Origin: an uncultured Sulfurovum sp.
GTDB taxonomy: Bacteria > Campylobacterota > Campylobacteria > Campylobacterales > Sulfurovaceae
DNA length: 64,000 nucleotides
Assembly (NCBI GenBank): GCA_902727935.1
Contig: CACVAX010000034.1
Span: forward strand, 1-64,000
Direction: 5' to 3'
Below are positions 31,007 to 39,922 of the stretch, one piece after another (position 1 is the first letter of the stretch; each line of letters starts with the position of its first letter). The translations under genes and the position numbers were made by a program. The notes under the pieces were generated by a model. That model searched no databases and was not told where the DNA came from. It saw only the letters and a list, made by a program, of their open reading frames with translations.

Positions 31007-31273
31007 TTTTACTCCTTATTCTAAATAAAAACTTTAACATACAATTTAGTATCAAATGGTAAATAAATCATTATTTTTTAAAAAATTAAAAATTATTTAT
31101 GATTTTGATAACATATTCCAATATCTAAAGAGATAAAAATATTATATTTTGTTGATAGTGATATTTTTTCCTATAAAAACCCTTAGATTGTGTCTTAATA
31201 GTTCACATATTTTCAAATATTACAATATGAGTAATTATTTCCTTTTCAAGTAAGCTTTGGCTACCATATCACC

Positions 31274-33061
31274 ATGAATAAATTAGAGACCCTACAACAC
31301 TACTTTGGACATGATAGTTTCAGAGAACAACAAGAAGAAGTGATTGATGCGATTTTAAATCAACAAGACCTTCTTATGATTCTTCCCACAGGAGGAGGTA
31401 AATCGCTTTGTTATCAACTTCCCTCTTTGCTTATGTCGGGGGTCACGGTGGTTATCTCTCCTCTTTTGGCACTGATGCATGACCAAGTCGTCGCCCTCAA
31501 AGGCAATGGCATTGCTGCAGCCATGTTAAGCTCCATGCAAACCCTAGAAGAGGCTAGAGAGATAGAACAACAATTAAGAACCAATCAAATAAAACTGCTC
31601 TATGTCGCCCCTGAACGCTTGATGAATAACTACTTTTTAACTTTTTTACTCGATTTAAACATCAACTTTTTTGTGGTAGATGAAGCCCACTGTGTGAGTG
31701 AGTGGGGGCATGAGTTTAGAGAACATTATCGAATGCTCTCACAACTCAAAATCTCTTTTCCCACTGCTACCATTGCAGCTTTTACAGCCACAGCGACTGA
31801 ATTGGTACGTGAAGATATTTTAAACAACCTTAATCTACAAAATCCTAAAGTGGTCACAGGGTCACTCTTTAGAGAAAATTTAACCATAACAGCCAAACAC
31901 CGACAGAGTGATGGACGAAAACAACTCTTAAGCTTTTTAGATGAGCATAAAAAAGAAGCAGGTATTGTCTATGCTTTTTCAAGAAAGCAGACCGAAACAA
32001 CAGCACTTTACCTCCAAAAACAAGGCTACAAAGCTGCAGCTTATCATGCAGGACTCCCAACAGAGGTAAAAAACAGCGTTTTTAAAGAGTTTGTTGCCGA
32101 TGAAATCGACATTGTGGTCGCTACCATTGCCTTTGGGATGGGGATTGACAAATCCAACATTCGTTTTGTGGTACATCTGAACTTACCCAAAACCCTAGAA
32201 AACTACTATCAAGAGATAGGACGGGCAGGACGTGATGGGCTAGAAGCAACAACTTTATTGCTTTTTTCCACAGCAGATATGGTGCAACAAAAAGCTTTCA
32301 TAGAAGAGCTTCCCGATTCACCCTACAAAGAGAATGCTTTTGAAAAAATCAATACCATTTCACGTTTTGCAAACGCTGAGTCGTGTCGACATCAACAGAT
32401 AGCCACCTATTTTAATGACACTATTGAGGCATGTGGTGACAAATGTGATAACTGCATTAGCCCTGATAAAAATAAAATAGACATCACCACCGATGCACAA
32501 AAATTACTTTCAGCCATCTACCGAACCAAACAATCCTTTGGCTTGTTATATGTTATTGATGTTTTACGAAAAAGCAAAGAGCAACGCATTTTAAGCAACC
32601 AACATGATAAGCTTTCAGTTTATGGTATTGGTGAAAATCTTTCCAAAACACAGTGGCAAACCATTGGTGATAAGCTTTTAGAACTCGGAGCCATTGGCAT
32701 AGGCGAACATAAAGTGTTCGTTTTAAAAGAGCGAGGCATAGAGATTTTAAAAGGCAATGAAGCCGTTGATATTAGAGCATCACGCCTTATGATAGCCAAA
32801 GCCAAAAAGAAAAAAGTAGACTATTTTGATGACTATGAAGTCGATGTTTTTGACAAATTTAGAGCCTTAAGAAAAGAGATTGCCCTGCAAAACAAAGTAC
32901 CTCCCTATGTTGTCTTCTCTGACAAAACACTCAAAGAACTCTCAAACATTATGCCGTCTAATAAAGCAGAGATGTTAGAAGTTCATGGCATTGGACAGGT
33001 TAAGTTTGAACGCTATGGAAGAGCTTTTTTAGAACTGATTGAGGAGATAGAAAATGCCTAA
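31274..33061 (+). CDS. recQ: ATP-dependent DNA helicase RecQ
   Basis: 595 aa. Walker A is PTGGGKS at 38-44 and the DEAH box is at 136-139 in VVDEAHCVSEWGHEF. Motif VI is QEIGRAGRDG. The RQC zinc site has four Cys (SCRHQQ, EACGDKCDNC). A C-terminal HRDC domain follows (FRALRKEIALQ, MPSNKAEMLEVHGIG). It unwinds DNA 3'-5' in recombination and fork repair. It overlaps rnhB by 8 bp and diverges from ompA across a 267-bp AT-rich spacer in which I see no other feature. Confidence 0.97.
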   Translation: MNKLETLQHYFGHDSFREQQEEVIDAILNQQDLLMILPTGGGKSLCYQLPSLLMSGVTVVISPLLALMHDQVVALKGNGIAAAMLSSMQTLEEAREIEQQLRTNQIKLLYVAPERLMNNYFLTFLLDLNINFFVVDEAHCVSEWGHEFREHYRMLSQLKISFPTATIAAFTATATELVREDILNNLNLQNPKVVTGSLFRENLTITAKHRQSDGRKQLLSFLDEHKKEAGIVYAFSRKQTETTALYLQKQGYKAAAYHAGLPTEVKNSVFKEFVADEIDIVVATIAFGMGIDKSNIRFVVHLNLPKTLENYYQEIGRAGRDGLEATTLLLFSTADMVQQKAFIEELPDSPYKENAFEKINTISRFANAESCRHQQIATYFNDTIEACGDKCDNCISPDKNKIDITTDAQKLLSAIYRTKQSFGLLYVIDVLRKSKEQRILSNQHDKLSVYGIGENLSKTQWQTIGDKLLELGAIGIGEHKVFVLKERGIEILKGNEAVDIRASRLMIAKAKKKKVDYFDDYEVDVFDKFRALRKEIALQNKVPPYVVFSDKTLKELSNIMPSNKAEMLEVHGIGQVKFERYGRAFLELIEEIENA

Positions 33062-33593
33062 ACTCTGTGGCATAGACGAAGCAGGAAGAGGTCCTCTTGC
33101 AGGTGACTTGGTCATGGCAGGAGTTATTTTACTTAACGATGTTGAAGGACTCATGGACTCCAAAGTGCTTTCTGAAAAAAAACGTGAAGCCCTTTATCCT
33201 CAGATTATTACAAACTCTCTCTACCACCTTGTCTCTTTTTCTCCACAACAAATCGACCAAGAGGGATTAAGCAAATGCCTAGCCCAAGGCTTAGAAAGCA
33301 TCATGCAAAACCTAGAAGCCCAAGTTTACCTTTTTGATGGTAATCAAACTTTTGGGGCAATAGGCATTTCCACCATGGTCAAAGCCGATAAAAAAATCCC
33401 TGAAGTCTCAGCTGCGAGTATCTTAGCCAAAGTCACCCACGACCGTGCCATAGTCAAAGCCTCTAACCTTTACCCCCTCTATGGTTTTGAAAAACACAAA
33501 GGTTATGGCACAAAAGCACACATAGAAGCCATCAAAAAATATGGCTATTGCGATTTACATCGACGCTCTTTTAAGATAAAAAATAAAGAATAA
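33054..33593 (+). CDS. rnhB: Ribonuclease HII
   Basis: 179 aa. The active-site acids are Asp8 and Glu9 in CGIDEAGRGPLAG, the Asp in YLFDGNQ (about 94) and the Asp in AKVTHDRAI (about 128). It nicks the RNA strand of RNA-DNA hybrids and removes misincorporated ribonucleotides in the cytosol. Slightly short versus the usual 190-200 aa but complete, with the KHKGYGTKAHIEAI and HRRSF C-terminal motifs. Its start is nested in the recQ end. Confidence 0.96.
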   Translation: MPKLCGIDEAGRGPLAGDLVMAGVILLNDVEGLMDSKVLSEKKREALYPQIITNSLYHLVSFSPQQIDQEGLSKCLAQGLESIMQNLEAQVYLFDGNQTFGAIGISTMVKADKKIPEVSAASILAKVTHDRAIVKASNLYPLYGFEKHKGYGTKAHIEAIKKYGYCDLHRRSFKIKNKE

Positions 33594-33661
33594 GATTTAC
33601 TTTTTTGTCCTAAATTATGTTACCATTTCTTAATGTTTAATTAGAAAAAAGGGGAAACATT

Positions 33662-36067
33662 ATGTCTAATTCTAAACTTTATACTTTTTGGTTACCAATG
33701 GTTGACTTTACAGAGATGCATCATAAATTAAATGATGAGGAGATTAAAAGACTTCTTGAAAAATTAAAGAAAATTAAGTTCACAAGTAATCCAAGAAAAG
33801 TGACCTTACGAGACTTTGAATATCATAGGATTGAGTTTTACAAGAAGTTTAAAGTTGAAAGTGGAACACATCTTATAAAATTTGATTATTCAGGTCAATC
33901 CATTATTATTGATTCGATGGGGTTTTTTTATATTGAAACCAATGAAGAGACGTATAAAGAAGTTTTTGAGTTTATCATTAAAATTTTGAGTGAAAAAACC
34001 AAAGAGTTTATAAAGTTTACCTTTTTAAATGATGATATTGCTTGTATGGAAAAAATAGAAGATGATGAAAAAGAGGTTTTTTATAATTTTCTTAACAGCA
34101 TTAAAACTACTTTTCCAAACATTGAAAATATCATATTACAAACTATTGAGTATCGCTTATTTCATAAAAATCAAAACGAAGAAAATTCATCTATTCAAAA
34201 GTTTAAGTTAACACTCAAAGAGAAAGCTTTTAATAACAATGAAATTACCGATTTTAGTAACATTATTAACCGAAACATTGTTAATTTGGTTGAAAAAAGT
34301 CTTTTTTATACCCATGGATTGCATTATGAACAAGGTGAAATTTATGATTTAAAAATTTTTTCCAATCCCGTGATAGATGAACTTGTTGAACATTTTAGCT
34401 TAGAACTTCACTCAATAAATTATACACCTACTCAATTAGCTAAAGAAAAAAAGGAGATTTTAACAAGTGTTATCAAAAAGGCTATTCAAGATACGATAGA
34501 AGAAGAAACGTTATTGGTATTTTTAAAGCAGACAAAAAATGAATATTTAACAAAGGTCTTTGATAAAATTAGTGAAGTTAACAAAAGTATTGAAAATCTC
34601 CATTCACAAATATTAGCCATTGAGAACCTTAAAGATGAAAATAACAGTAAATGTTCTACCAATAGTGAAGAAGAAATTGAAATTTTTATTCAAAAACTCT
34701 TACAGGTGATTCCAAAATTTAAAATTATTGATACTAAAATTAAAAATGCCTACTACATTAAAGTGGGTAATATTACCACCAGTACTCAAATGCTCAAAAG
34801 TGAACTCATTGAAAATACGCTTTTTTATGAGAAGTGGAAATCAGCAATTTCTTACTTTGAAGACATGGCGATAGAAATTAAAGAAGTCTTAATCATTTAT
34901 CATCAAAATAAAAGCATTAAAGAGTTAGAAAACATTGCTTATTATGAAAACTATAAATCGGACTTAGAAGATATTAAAGACATCCAAGAAAATAAGGACT
35001 TATTAACAGCTAATACCCGAAGTTATATAGATACGATTGTTCTTGTTATTGCAACTACAGCCTTAGCAGGAGAAGCTCCTATTTTTCAATTGGAAGACAC
35101 TAAGAAATTGGTAGAACTTAAAGCTTCTTCTCTTTTTCCATCTGTATGGAATGCAGGAGAAATCTTTGTTAATATAGTAATTTATGCTTCTCTTTTAGGA
35201 TTGATTTATTTCTTTTTTATTAAAATTAAAGGTTGGAAAAAAATAGGTAAATTTTTTAAAAGTATTTGGACGAACTTAATAAAAAGTCTTATCAATAAGT
35301 TTATGTCAACTTGGTCATTTAACAAGAGTAAAGAAAATAGTGCCATGAGTTATTATCACTTTGAAAACTCAGACTATGATAAACATGAACATCGTTCCAG
35401 TAAACCCATTTATACCTACAATGATAACAATCAAGAAAATAAGAAGAAAGAAGCTTTAAGCATCACTTACAATGAAATTTATTCTGCTTATATTTTGATG
35501 AAAAGATTAAAAGAAAAAAGTGTTAGCAAACACATTAATGGTGAATCTCAAAACTACCCTTTGTTTCCCCATATATTAAAGAATATTTATACCTATAAAG
35601 AACCCGTTCGTGTTCGAGAAAATTATCGAATTTCACGTACGGACAAAATGAACATTAAAATTTTGTATCGTTATAAAATAACTGAATTGGAGCTAAAAAC
35701 TTTTTTAGAAGAGATTCAAAAAGATAAGGATTTTATTGCGTACTATAGTCAAGTAGTATATCAAGAAAAAAATGATGCATTAAAAACAGTGAATGAAATG
35801 AGGCAAGAGCTAAAAGAGGCAATAGAAGAGATAAAATTAAACCTTTATGTTGTTTACTCTTTTAATTTAAAATTTAAAGCACGTAACAAGGCTAAATATA
35901 CGTATACGGTTATGAAAGACCAGTTTAGAGTGCATTATCATATTAATAAGTTACCGTATACCAAAGATTCAGAAAATCAAGTTGAACCCTTGCAACAAAA
36001 AATAGCTGAACTTATCTATATCTACTTCTTGGCACGTTTAAAAAACTTTGATTATCTCGACAATTAA
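33662..36067 (+). CDS. Unknown large protein with central two-TM hairpin and coiled coils
   Basis: 801 aa, not recognised. Residues 1-160 look like a globular alpha/beta domain (KVTLRDFEYHRIEFYKKF, SGQSIIIDSMGFFYIETNEE). Residues about 255-450 are charged and helical with coiled-coil character. Two hydrophobic segments at about 455-470 and 500-522 are separated by a short loop. A Lys-rich stretch (522-550) follows TM2, then a mixed helical domain to the C-terminus. The layout suggests an inner-membrane protein with two large cytosolic parts. A good RBS (ggggaaac) lies 5-11 bases upstream. No enzyme motif is evident. It stands alone between rnhB and ccp. Confidence 0.7.
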   Translation: MSNSKLYTFWLPMVDFTEMHHKLNDEEIKRLLEKLKKIKFTSNPRKVTLRDFEYHRIEFYKKFKVESGTHLIKFDYSGQSIIIDSMGFFYIETNEETYKEVFEFIIKILSEKTKEFIKFTFLNDDIACMEKIEDDEKEVFYNFLNSIKTTFPNIENIILQTIEYRLFHKNQNEENSSIQKFKLTLKEKAFNNNEITDFSNIINRNIVNLVEKSLFYTHGLHYEQGEIYDLKIFSNPVIDELVEHFSLELHSINYTPTQLAKEKKEILTSVIKKAIQDTIEEETLLVFLKQTKNEYLTKVFDKISEVNKSIENLHSQILAIENLKDENNSKCSTNSEEEIEIFIQKLLQVIPKFKIIDTKIKNAYYIKVGNITTSTQMLKSELIENTLFYEKWKSAISYFEDMAIEIKEVLIIYHQNKSIKELENIAYYENYKSDLEDIKDIQENKDLLTANTRSYIDTIVLVIATTALAGEAPIFQLEDTKKLVELKASSLFPSVWNAGEIFVNIVIYASLLGLIYFFFIKIKGWKKIGKFFKSIWTNLIKSLINKFMSTWSFNKSKENSAMSYYHFENSDYDKHEHRSSKPIYTYNDNNQENKKKEALSITYNEIYSAYILMKRLKEKSVSKHINGESQNYPLFPHILKNIYTYKEPVRVRENYRISRTDKMNIKILYRYKITELELKTFLEEIQKDKDFIAYYSQVVYQEKNDALKTVNEMRQELKEAIEEIKLNLYVVYSFNLKFKARNKAKYTYTVMKDQFRVHYHINKLPYTKDSENQVEPLQQKIAELIYIYFLARLKNFDYLDN

Positions 36068-36154
36068 AATCATTTAAACTTATAATAAAGATAATTTAAG
36101 CTGTATATCTATATACTAATGGATAAAAATTATCAACTAAAAGGATTTTTCATC

Positions 36155-37201
36155 ATGATTAAAACAAAACTTATAGGGATGTCACTGCTGTTATCTTCAG
36201 TGCTTTTTGCAAGTAATACCACTAGCCTAAATACAGATGAAGCACTGCTAACAAAGGTCAAAAAAGCAGGTATCAAAAGTATACCTAAAAGTCAAACAGA
36301 AATCAACAAGCTCATTGACCCAAACGGTATTATTAGCGAAGCAAAAGTAAACCTTGGAAAACAACTTTACTTTGAACCAAGACTCTCTAAAAGTGGTATT
36401 ATCTCTTGTAACACCTGTCATAATCTTGGATTGGGTGGTGCTGATGGCGTGGCTGCAGCTGTTGGACACAAATGGATGGCGAACCCAAGTCATCTTAACT
36501 CACCAACCGTTTACAATGCTGTCTTTTATGATTCTCAATTTTGGGATGGAAGAAGCCACAGTTTAGAACATCAAGCCCAAGGACCAATGCAGGCAGAACC
36601 AGAGATGGCCTCACCTCAAGAGCTTGTTATTAAACGAATCAACTCTATTCCTGAATACGTAGATGCGTTTAAAAATGCTTATGATAAAAACGTAAGCATT
36701 GACTTTGAAACCATTACGGCTACCATTGGTCTTTTTGAAAGAACCCTTGTAACACCTTCAAAGTTTGATGACTATTTAAATGGAGACAAAAATGCTTTAA
36801 ATAAAGAAGAGAAAGAGGGATTACATCTATTTGTAGACAAAGGGTGTGCTACTTGTCACAATGGTATTGCATTGGGTGGGAAAATGATGCCATTCCCAAT
36901 TGTTAAACCTTATAAGTTTGCCGATTTAGGGGATTTTAAAGGAGATAAAAATGGTATGGTAAAAGTACCAACCCTTAGAAATATCACGGAGACAGCTCCT
37001 TATTTCCACAACGGAGCAATCTGGAGTTTAGCTGACAGCATCAAAGAGATGGGAAGCACGCAGCTAGGCATAGAGTTTAGCGAGGCAGAAACCAAAAAAC
37101 TTATTAGCTTCTTAAAGACGCTTAAAGGTAGAAAACCAGAAATTACCTACCCACAACTGCCAGAAAGTTCAGCAAGTACCCCAAAACCTGATTTTAACTA
37201 G
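36155..37201 (+). CDS. ccpA: Di-heme cytochrome c peroxidase
   Basis: 348 aa from the ATG at 36155. An upstream ATG (36119) adds 12 polar residues before an obvious signal peptide (IGMSLLLSSVLFASN) and has no RBS, whereas aaaggat lies 10 bases before 36155. Two heme c motifs are visible: CNTCH in the N-terminal domain and CATCH in the C-terminal domain. The conserved LGKQLYFEPRLS, TVYNAVFYDSQFWDGR and VPTLRNITETAPYFHNG segments fit the CcpA/MauG family. It reduces periplasmic H2O2 with electrons from cytochromes. Confidence 0.94.
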   Translation: MIKTKLIGMSLLLSSVLFASNTTSLNTDEALLTKVKKAGIKSIPKSQTEINKLIDPNGIISEAKVNLGKQLYFEPRLSKSGIISCNTCHNLGLGGADGVAAAVGHKWMANPSHLNSPTVYNAVFYDSQFWDGRSHSLEHQAQGPMQAEPEMASPQELVIKRINSIPEYVDAFKNAYDKNVSIDFETITATIGLFERTLVTPSKFDDYLNGDKNALNKEEKEGLHLFVDKGCATCHNGIALGGKMMPFPIVKPYKFADLGDFKGDKNGMVKVPTLRNITETAPYFHNGAIWSLADSIKEMGSTQLGIEFSEAETKKLISFLKTLKGRKPEITYPQLPESSASTPKPDFN

Positions 37202-37211
37202 TCTCCAAACA

Positions 37212-37233
37212 TAGCCTCTTTTTAAAGAGGCTA
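37212..37233. terminator. Terminator between ccpA and the OM peptidase
   Basis: A perfect 10-bp stem TAGCCTCTTT/AAAGAGGCTA with a TT loop starts 11 bases after the ccpA stop. It is followed by AGTTATT. The convergent peptidase gene ends at 37264, so it may act for both strands. Confidence 0.65.
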
Positions 37234-37263
37234 GTTATTCAATTCATTTCTCCAAATTTCCTT

Positions 37264-39921
37264 TTAAAAATTTACACCAACAAGTACCTTAAGTTTATCC
37301 TTGTCACGTACATCTTTATTGTGAACCCACTCTAAGCGTAAAGGAAATTCTAGTTTATTGAGCAGTACCAAATCTAACTCTGTTCCCAAAATACGCTCAT
37401 AATAAGTTTTTTGTAGGGTATTCGAAAAATCTATATCATAAATTCGCTGTTTTACATAAAGTGACTCACGCTGTAAAGACAAGGGAAAAGAGTAAAAATA
37501 GTAAGAAGCATCAAAAACTTTCGCTAACGAAAATTCAGCCATTTTTACTTCTTGGGCATAGGTTGTTGAGGAGAAACTTGGTACATTTACGGTGGCTTTA
37601 TCTGATTGTAATGAAGAAAACCCTTCTCTAAGTTCTATTCCTTTCTCTTCATAAACATTAACCTCATCACTTTTCATATAAGTAGCTTTTGCCCCCACAT
37701 AGCTTTGCCAAGGTAAATCTTGTTTAAAAGCATATGTTCCACCAAACATACTAGCCTCTCTATCACTACTTCCAAAAAATGAGAGTGCATTCAAAGAGTT
37801 AGCATATTTAGAGAAACCAAACTGTTTGCCATTACTAATATTAAAAGAGAGTGTTAACGGCTCTCTATAAATGTTATCATAATCTTTGGTATAGGCTAAA
37901 ACACTGTCACCTTTCCAATATCCAGAAGCTAAGAAGGGCAATCGTAAATAAGCATCATAACCCACGTCTCTTTTATCTTGGGTTCTAAATTCATTCTTTT
38001 TATAAACCCCATAAAATGCAGCACCATATTCAAGTTGATGCACTTGGCTCTCATAACGCAAACCTGCCACATCACGTTCATCATTATGCGAGAGAACCAA
38101 GGCTAAAGAGTTTTGAAGCAGAGGGTCAGCTAAGTTTGCTTGTAGGTCGATACCCCAACCTGTATATTCACCATAGGTCAATGCCTGATTCAGCGAACTG
38201 TATTTTAGTGCTTTAAAAGCATTATATTCTTTGGCTTTTAAAGGCTCTTTAGCACTTAAAAATGCCTTCTCTGCTAAGCCTTTACTTAAAAAACCACTCT
38301 GTTGAGGTAAATCTTTACGATGACTTAAGCCTTTATGCTTTTCCAGTTTTATTTTACGATATGCATAACCCTTAGCATCAATACTCACCACCAAAGCTTC
38401 TGTGTTATTAATAAGTTTTAAATCAATCACATCATCGGCTAAAGTCACACGTTCTATTTCTCCTGCATTGAGCCTGTAAGCTGTGCTACCATGTTCAGAC
38501 GACGCTATAAAATAAACCAATCCTTCCTTATCAACATCTACCACAAAACCATAATGTCCCTCAAACGAGACGAGTGCTGTTTTATTTTTATATAAAGTAC
38601 GCTTTTTTTCTACTTGTTTAAAATAATACAAATCTTCTTGATTCACATGCACCGAGGAGTGAGCTTGGGTATAAAATACGCCATCTACATAAACTTGTGG
38701 TGTTTCTATGGATTGTGGTACATCAAAATAAACCTCTTTTCCAGAAGCTGTAAAGCCTTGTACGGCTTTGCCTTCAAAACCTTTTTGAAGATACCCCTCT
38801 TTATCAAACAAACCCATCTCTATTGTCACAGGTGAAGTTTTGGCAGAAGCTTGTGAATAATACTTTGCATCACGCTTAAAAACCTCTCCTACTCTCCACG
38901 AACCTTGTTTAAAGTTTGACATCATTTTGGCTCTATTGAGGCTAAAAACTTTCGATGCTGATTTATTATCTCCTACCAAGGTATAAATCTCATCTCCGTC
39001 TCTATTTAAAGGCACAAAAATTTGACTGTGTAAAAGTACTTGACCTTTGGTTACTTGAAACGCAACATGTTTTTGTTTCACCTCTTCCACAAATTCAGCT
39101 AACAATACTTCAAAAGTTTTTCCATACTGTTCTTTAAAGATGGCATTAGAGAAAAAAGGAAAAGCTTGTGAAGCGTAAGTTTTAAAATAGCCATTTAACT
39201 TTTCTATGCCATAACGTTCCAGTAAAAACTGATGAAAAAATCCTCCCACCAAGTAAAATTTTTCACCATAAGGAAAAGTTAATGTAGGGTTTACCATCAG
39301 AGCAGGAGTAATTTCTCCAGCTTTTGCCAATGCCACCACTTCAGCCAAAGCATAACCAGAAAAAAGTCGTCCACCATTTCCAAAACGTGATTCATTCATC
39401 ACAGCATTACCCTCTAAGATAAAGCTATTTTCTAAAACATTGGGAAGAGGAAAAAGTGGTAAAAAACCTAAAAAAGAGACAGGGGTATTTCCCAAAATTT
39501 TATGGCTGTTTTTAGAAAGAAAATTTTCTTTAGGGTTCAATTGAAAATTATGAGCTGTTTCATGAATCACCAAAGTTTTTAACCAAGAGGTACTTGAAAA
39601 ATAGTCGATGTAACTCGCCCCTGCTCCATAAAAAATTTGCATATTATTTGGCACTTGTGTCGAAAAACCATTGGCAATTTGATTATTACTAGATGCTAAG
39701 CCTACAGAGAGTTCATCATCGAGCTTAAAACCATACTCTTTTTCATACCCGTCCATAATCTCTTCTTGATACGCTTTCATATTGGGCATTAAAGAAGCAT
39801 GTTCATCGGCATAAATATAAGAAAGCTCTTTTTCTTCAGCAACAAAATAATCGTCAGGTACTACCACCCCTGCTTTGAGAAAAAGGGTTGTCAGGATTAA
39901 AAAGAAGAGGTTTTTTTGCAT
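37264..39921 (-). CDS. Outer-membrane gluzincin-type metallopeptidase with C-terminal beta-barrel
   Basis: 885 aa from the ATG at 39921, which gives a clean signal peptide (MQKNLFFLILTTLFLKAG) and has AAGG 7 bases upstream. A longer frame to 39957 overlaps the ATPase gene. The zinc motif HETAH is at 120-124, and the downstream LEGNA (Glu169) gives the third ligand typical of gluzincins. The middle (about 290-560) is rich in short beta strands like a TolB-type propeller. The last 300 residues alternate aromatic and polar strands and end in Phe, as outer-membrane barrels do. A periplasmic or surface protease tethered by its own barrel is the likely picture. Substrate unknown. Confidence 0.75.
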   Translation of the reverse strand: MQKNLFFLILTTLFLKAGVVVPDDYFVAEEKELSYIYADEHASLMPNMKAYQEEIMDGYEKEYGFKLDDELSVGLASSNNQIANGFSTQVPNNMQIFYGAGASYIDYFSSTSWLKTLVIHETAHNFQLNPKENFLSKNSHKILGNTPVSFLGFLPLFPLPNVLENSFILEGNAVMNESRFGNGGRLFSGYALAEVVALAKAGEITPALMVNPTLTFPYGEKFYLVGGFFHQFLLERYGIEKLNGYFKTYASQAFPFFSNAIFKEQYGKTFEVLLAEFVEEVKQKHVAFQVTKGQVLLHSQIFVPLNRDGDEIYTLVGDNKSASKVFSLNRAKMMSNFKQGSWRVGEVFKRDAKYYSQASAKTSPVTIEMGLFDKEGYLQKGFEGKAVQGFTASGKEVYFDVPQSIETPQVYVDGVFYTQAHSSVHVNQEDLYYFKQVEKKRTLYKNKTALVSFEGHYGFVVDVDKEGLVYFIASSEHGSTAYRLNAGEIERVTLADDVIDLKLINNTEALVVSIDAKGYAYRKIKLEKHKGLSHRKDLPQQSGFLSKGLAEKAFLSAKEPLKAKEYNAFKALKYSSLNQALTYGEYTGWGIDLQANLADPLLQNSLALVLSHNDERDVAGLRYESQVHQLEYGAAFYGVYKKNEFRTQDKRDVGYDAYLRLPFLASGYWKGDSVLAYTKDYDNIYREPLTLSFNISNGKQFGFSKYANSLNALSFFGSSDREASMFGGTYAFKQDLPWQSYVGAKATYMKSDEVNVYEEKGIELREGFSSLQSDKATVNVPSFSSTTYAQEVKMAEFSLAKVFDASYYFYSFPLSLQRESLYVKQRIYDIDFSNTLQKTYYERILGTELDLVLLNKLEFPLRLEWVHNKDVRDKDKLKVLVGVNF

Positions 39922-39922
39922 C

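Noticed and set aside
36119-36154. Upstream start for the cytochrome c peroxidase
   Set aside because: It puts 12 polar residues before the signal peptide and has no RBS, while 36155 has AAGGAT upstream.
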